From: Pasteurellaceae bacterium LFhippo2
GTDB lineage: Bacteria; Pseudomonadota; Gammaproteobacteria; Enterobacterales; Pasteurellaceae
Assembly (NCBI GenBank): GCA_029852775.1
Contig: LEKJ01000028.1
Location: 1 to 64,000 of the forward strand
Length of the DNA stretch: 64,000 nt
Direction of reading: 5' to 3'
Shown piece by piece: positions 61,678 to 64,000 of this stretch (the first letter of the stretch is position 1; each line of letters starts with the position of its first letter). Position numbers and translations under genes: made by a program. The notes beneath the pieces are model-generated. The model was not told the DNA's origin, ran no database searches, and was given only the letters and a program-made list of their open reading frames with translations.

Positions 61678-62565
61678 TTAATTTAGATCAGATAAAAGAC
61701 TCCAAAATGCTTGAATAATCGGCTCTTGCAAGCGGCGTTGTTGAACACAAATTCCAAGTTCAAAGGCTTTAACCGGTTTATTTAAATCAAAATAAGACAC
61801 TTGATTGCTGACGGGACTATGTTGAACAACAACATCAGGCAATAATGCCACACCACACCCAACGGCAACCATAGGAACAATCGCTTCGTGTCCTTCAACC
61901 GTTGCATAAATTTTAGGTTGTTTGATTTTTTGCAATTTAAACCAATTTTCTATCCGCTTGCGAGCAGGCCCATCAACAGGAAGAATAAATGGCATTTGTT
62001 GCCAGTCAATCGGACTTTTTTGCAGAATTTGCGTTGCAGGGCAGGCAATTCTCGGCACAACCAGTGAAAGCGTAATGTCATCAATATAGTGAAATTCGAT
62101 ATTGCTTGGCAACGGCTCTGGTTTTCCCGTGAGAGAAAGATCCGCCTGTAATGATTGCACAACACTTAAGGCTTTTGCAGGATCGCCCGTACTTAGCTTT
62201 ATCTCAATTTTTGGATAGCGTTGTCGGAATTTTTCCAAGATAGTCGGTAAATGGCTATAAGCAGCTGTAACGGAGCAGAATAGCTTTAATTCGCCTTCTA
62301 GCTCTGTTTTATCAGGATAAAACTGTTGCTGCAGATTTTGCCATTCTGCCCAAGTTTGTGCTGCAAAATGCAAAAAACGCTGTCCAGCATCTGTTAGCAC
62401 TACTTGGCGATTGTCTCGTAAAAATAGTGGCTGCCCAATCTCGTCTTCCATTCGTTGGATATGACGAGAAAGGGTTGATGCACTCATATAGTTTTTTTCT
62501 GCAGTACGAATAAAACTTTGGCTTTGTGCTATATCTAGAAATAGTTTTAGGCTTTGGAATTCCAT
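61678..62565 (-). CDS. ilvY: LysR-family regulator IlvY
   Basis: Activator of ilvC in E. coli, responding to acetohydroxy acids. The 295 residues have the N-terminal helix-turn-helix (about 1-60, SFIRTAEKNYMSASTLSRHIQRME) and a co-inducer domain with ELKLFCSVTAAYSHLP and YATVEGHEAIVPMVAVGCGVALLPDVV, both closely matching E. coli IlvY. ilvC is not next to it, unlike in E. coli. The start overlaps the stop of the glycosyltransferase gene (TAATG). Confidence 0.9.
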   Translation of the reverse strand: MEFQSLKLFLDIAQSQSFIRTAEKNYMSASTLSRHIQRMEDEIGQPLFLRDNRQVVLTDAGQRFLHFAAQTWAEWQNLQQQFYPDKTELEGELKLFCSVTAAYSHLPTILEKFRQRYPKIEIKLSTGDPAKALSVVQSLQADLSLTGKPEPLPSNIEFHYIDDITLSLVVPRIACPATQILQKSPIDWQQMPFILPVDGPARKRIENWFKLQKIKQPKIYATVEGHEAIVPMVAVGCGVALLPDVVVQHSPVSNQVSYFDLNKPVKAFELGICVQQRRLQEPIIQAFWSLLSDLN

Positions 62566-63434
62566 TAGTTTATAAAGTAGCGAATCTTCTTAATTGGAAA
62601 TAATTTATCTACAACTTTCTTTAATTTTTCAGCAGTATTACGTTTCTTCTTCTCTAAAGGAATAGCGTTCCAGTCATATTCTTTTAAATCTTCAATATAT
62701 TCATCTACTGTTTTAGCTTTTAATTGGTTGTTAACTAAGAATCGAGAGATCGCTAAATTCCACTCTTCCTTGTTTCCCCAATAGTGACCAATAGTTGTTT
62801 CACAAGATTTTAATGGTGTGAGATGTTTGGTTGAAATAGAAAATGCAAATTGCTCAATTAATCTTCTGGTGCAATCTGTTGCGCACATTTCATCACAGCT
62901 TTGAATCGTTAACTGAATAATATCTTTTGCTTTGGAAGATGGTAGAGCTATTACACCCGCATTCCACATTTCGCTTTTTTCATTAATTGCAATTCCTGCA
63001 AAAGATTTACCATTTAGAGAGTTATACATATTACGTAATGTTTTACTTCCTATGGCTGAAAGTGGAGATTCACAAATATGCATTAATGAATTTCCTTGCT
63101 CTAATTCAGAGTGGATCTTAGCTAAATTTGTAGCTAAGAATGTATCTGAATCAACATAAAGTAAATGTTGCTCTGGATATTTATCAATAACCATTTCAAC
63201 TGCTTTGATTTTTATTTTCCAGAAAAAATCATAGGGCTTTTTCCATTCATTCAATGTATCTGCATTTATAGTAATTATCTCTATTTTATCGTTGAAGAAT
63301 TGATAAAACTCAGGGCGATCAGTAACGACGATCACTTTATTAATTAAAGGATCTTTTAAAAAACTTAAAATACAGAATGTTGATTGGTAATGGTTTTCTA
63401 AGCGTTCACCAAATGTTAGAAGTAACAAATTCAT
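62565..63434 (-). CDS. Putative glycosyltransferase (GT-A fold, DxD)
   Basis: A 289-residue cytoplasmic protein with a probable GT-A sugar-nucleotide fold: a beta-alpha start (MNLLLLTFGERLENHYQ, VIVVTDRPEFYQFF), then YVDSDTFLATNL with a DSD metal motif (about 94-96) and WNAGVIALPSS, the acceptor-side motif common in GT8-like enzymes. The C-terminus is basic (KKKRNTAEKLKKVV), fitting membrane association. AAGGAA precedes the ATG. Next to a GT25 gene, so a lipooligosaccharide role is likely; the sugar is unknown. Low GC suggests variable-locus history. Confidence 0.72.
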   Translation of the reverse strand: MNLLLLTFGERLENHYQSTFCILSFLKDPLINKVIVVTDRPEFYQFFNDKIEIITINADTLNEWKKPYDFFWKIKIKAVEMVIDKYPEQHLLYVDSDTFLATNLAKIHSELEQGNSLMHICESPLSAIGSKTLRNMYNSLNGKSFAGIAINEKSEMWNAGVIALPSSKAKDIIQLTIQSCDEMCATDCTRRLIEQFAFSISTKHLTPLKSCETTIGHYWGNKEEWNLAISRFLVNNQLKAKTVDEYIEDLKEYDWNAIPLEKKKRNTAEKLKKVVDKLFPIKKIRYFIN

Positions 63435-63455
63435 AAAAAATTCCTTTCAATATAA

Positions 63456-64000
63456 TTAGCGAGATTTTAGCAGATATATACTTCTGTTAATATTATCAAT
63501 CAATTTATAAAACTCTCTTTGGAGTTTTATTTTTAATGTTCTGCTACTTTTTCTTTTATCAACGGAGATATTTGTATCAAATTCTTGGTTAGGTTTAATG
63601 CAAGCAGGAACAAATTCGTGAGCTTGAACATTATTTTCCCAAAATCGTTGCATACTTACATCAACTTCAAAGATCCATTCTTGGTAAGTTCGTATAAAGC
63701 TTTGTGCTGCTTTAGGAGTTAGGTAATAACCAGTCGTATTATCGTGTTTCTCAACAGTCGAAATTAAAATAGTATTGCTATTTTCTAATTGAGTAATTGT
63801 TTTTCCTTTAGATCCTTTAAATGCAGGAGGCGAGAGCCAACTAAACTCAATATCAGCCGAATTATTGAGATAGTGATAACATTCAAGAAAATTATCTTGA
63901 ATAATCGAATCATCTTCCAAAACAATAATCGGTTGATTTAGCTCAACACATTTTTCCCAAAGTAAATAGTGGCTAGCAAAGCAGCCAAGTTGAGAAAGAC
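63456..64000 (-). CDS. GT25-family lipooligosaccharide glycosyltransferase (5' part outside the window)
   Basis: The reading frame is open to the right edge (first complete codon at 63998), so the start is missing. The visible 180 or so residues include LSQLGCFASHYLLWEKCVEL and PIIVLEDDSI, the GT25 acidic motif, as in LpsA/Lex2B-type galactosyltransferases and glucosyltransferases of Haemophilus and relatives. They then continue TTGYYLTPKAAQSF and an arginine/lysine-rich end. AT-rich like its neighbour, from which it is separated by 21 bases. Confidence 0.85.
   Translation of the reverse strand, partial: LSQLGCFASHYLLWEKCVELNQPIIVLEDDSIIQDNFLECYHYLNNSADIEFSWLSPPAFKGSKGKTITQLENSNTILISTVEKHDNTTGYYLTPKAAQSFIRTYQEWIFEVDVSMQRFWENNVQAHEFVPACIKPNQEFDTNISVDKRKSSRTLKIKLQREFYKLIDNINRSIYLLKSR

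Overview
The window is a chromosomal segment of a Pasteurellaceae bacterium (Gammaproteobacteria). Almost every protein reads as a close homologue of an Escherichia coli or Haemophilus housekeeping protein, base composition is AT-rich, and the DNA uptake core ACAAGCGGT(C) with T-rich flanks occurs at least 17 times. That core is the Actinobacillus pleuropneumoniae/Mannheimia type of uptake signal rather than the H. influenzae type (AAGTGCGGT), so an Actinobacillus, Mannheimia or Bibersteinia relative is likely. Genus and species cannot be fixed from the sequence alone. No rRNA, tRNA, prophage, CRISPR array or intact transposase gene was seen.

Layout. 0-2.7 kb: clpB. 2.7-6.1 kb is the most accessory-looking part: a 14-copy TTGAA tract just upstream of a strong promoter, a trimeric autotransporter adhesin with 42-bp internal repeats, and a convergent orphan DnaA/Hda-like ATPase. 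6.2-9.3 kb: pntAB (transhydrogenase). 9.5-15.6 kb: mreBCD, rarA, yoaA (cell shape, replication repair). 15.6-18.6 kb: yohJK and msbA. 18.6-22.2 kb: a metN-metI-metQ-metQ methionine importer operon with a MetJ operator inside its promoter. 22.3-25.7 kb: a MITE copy, trpCF, yqcC-truC, yoaH and a small secreted protein. 25.8-30.3 kb: pcnB-folK, dksA, purM and purN. 30.5-38.7 kb: aspA, the galTKM operon, a TerC-type exporter, alr and qmcA. 38.8-49.6 kb: nfeD, a SulP transporter, recD, pyk, sixA, leuB, a yceK-type lipoprotein, ubiG and gdhA. 49.7-60.9 kb: a candidate small RNA, ppiB, cysS, sdaC-sdaA, hemW, bcp, gmhB, queF, anmK, murQ and trmL. 61-64 kb: upp, ilvY and two lipooligosaccharide-type glycosyltransferases, the last cut by the window edge.

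How genes work together. Carbon and amino-acid catabolism (aspA, sdaC/sdaA, galTKM) carries recognisable CRP sites; for aspA and gal the site is centred at -41.5 from the predicted start, the class II arrangement. anmK and murQ form a peptidoglycan recycling pair. gmhB, msbA and the right-edge glycosyltransferases all serve lipooligosaccharide. metNIQQ and purM have recognisable MetJ and PurR operators.

Beyond the genes, the window holds three layers of dispersed repeats: (1) a palindromic element of about 50 bp (REP-like), nearly always parked 6-50 bp upstream of a start codon; (2) three copies of a 250-bp miniature inverted-repeat element, two with recognisable 8-bp target duplications, and carrying an internal uptake sequence; (3) inverted pairs of uptake sequences used as transcription terminators. 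The phase-variation-type tract in front of the adhesin, the mobile element carrying an uptake sequence, the orphan DnaA-like ATPase, the conserved AUU start of pcnB and the candidate small RNA after gdhA are the observations most worth following.
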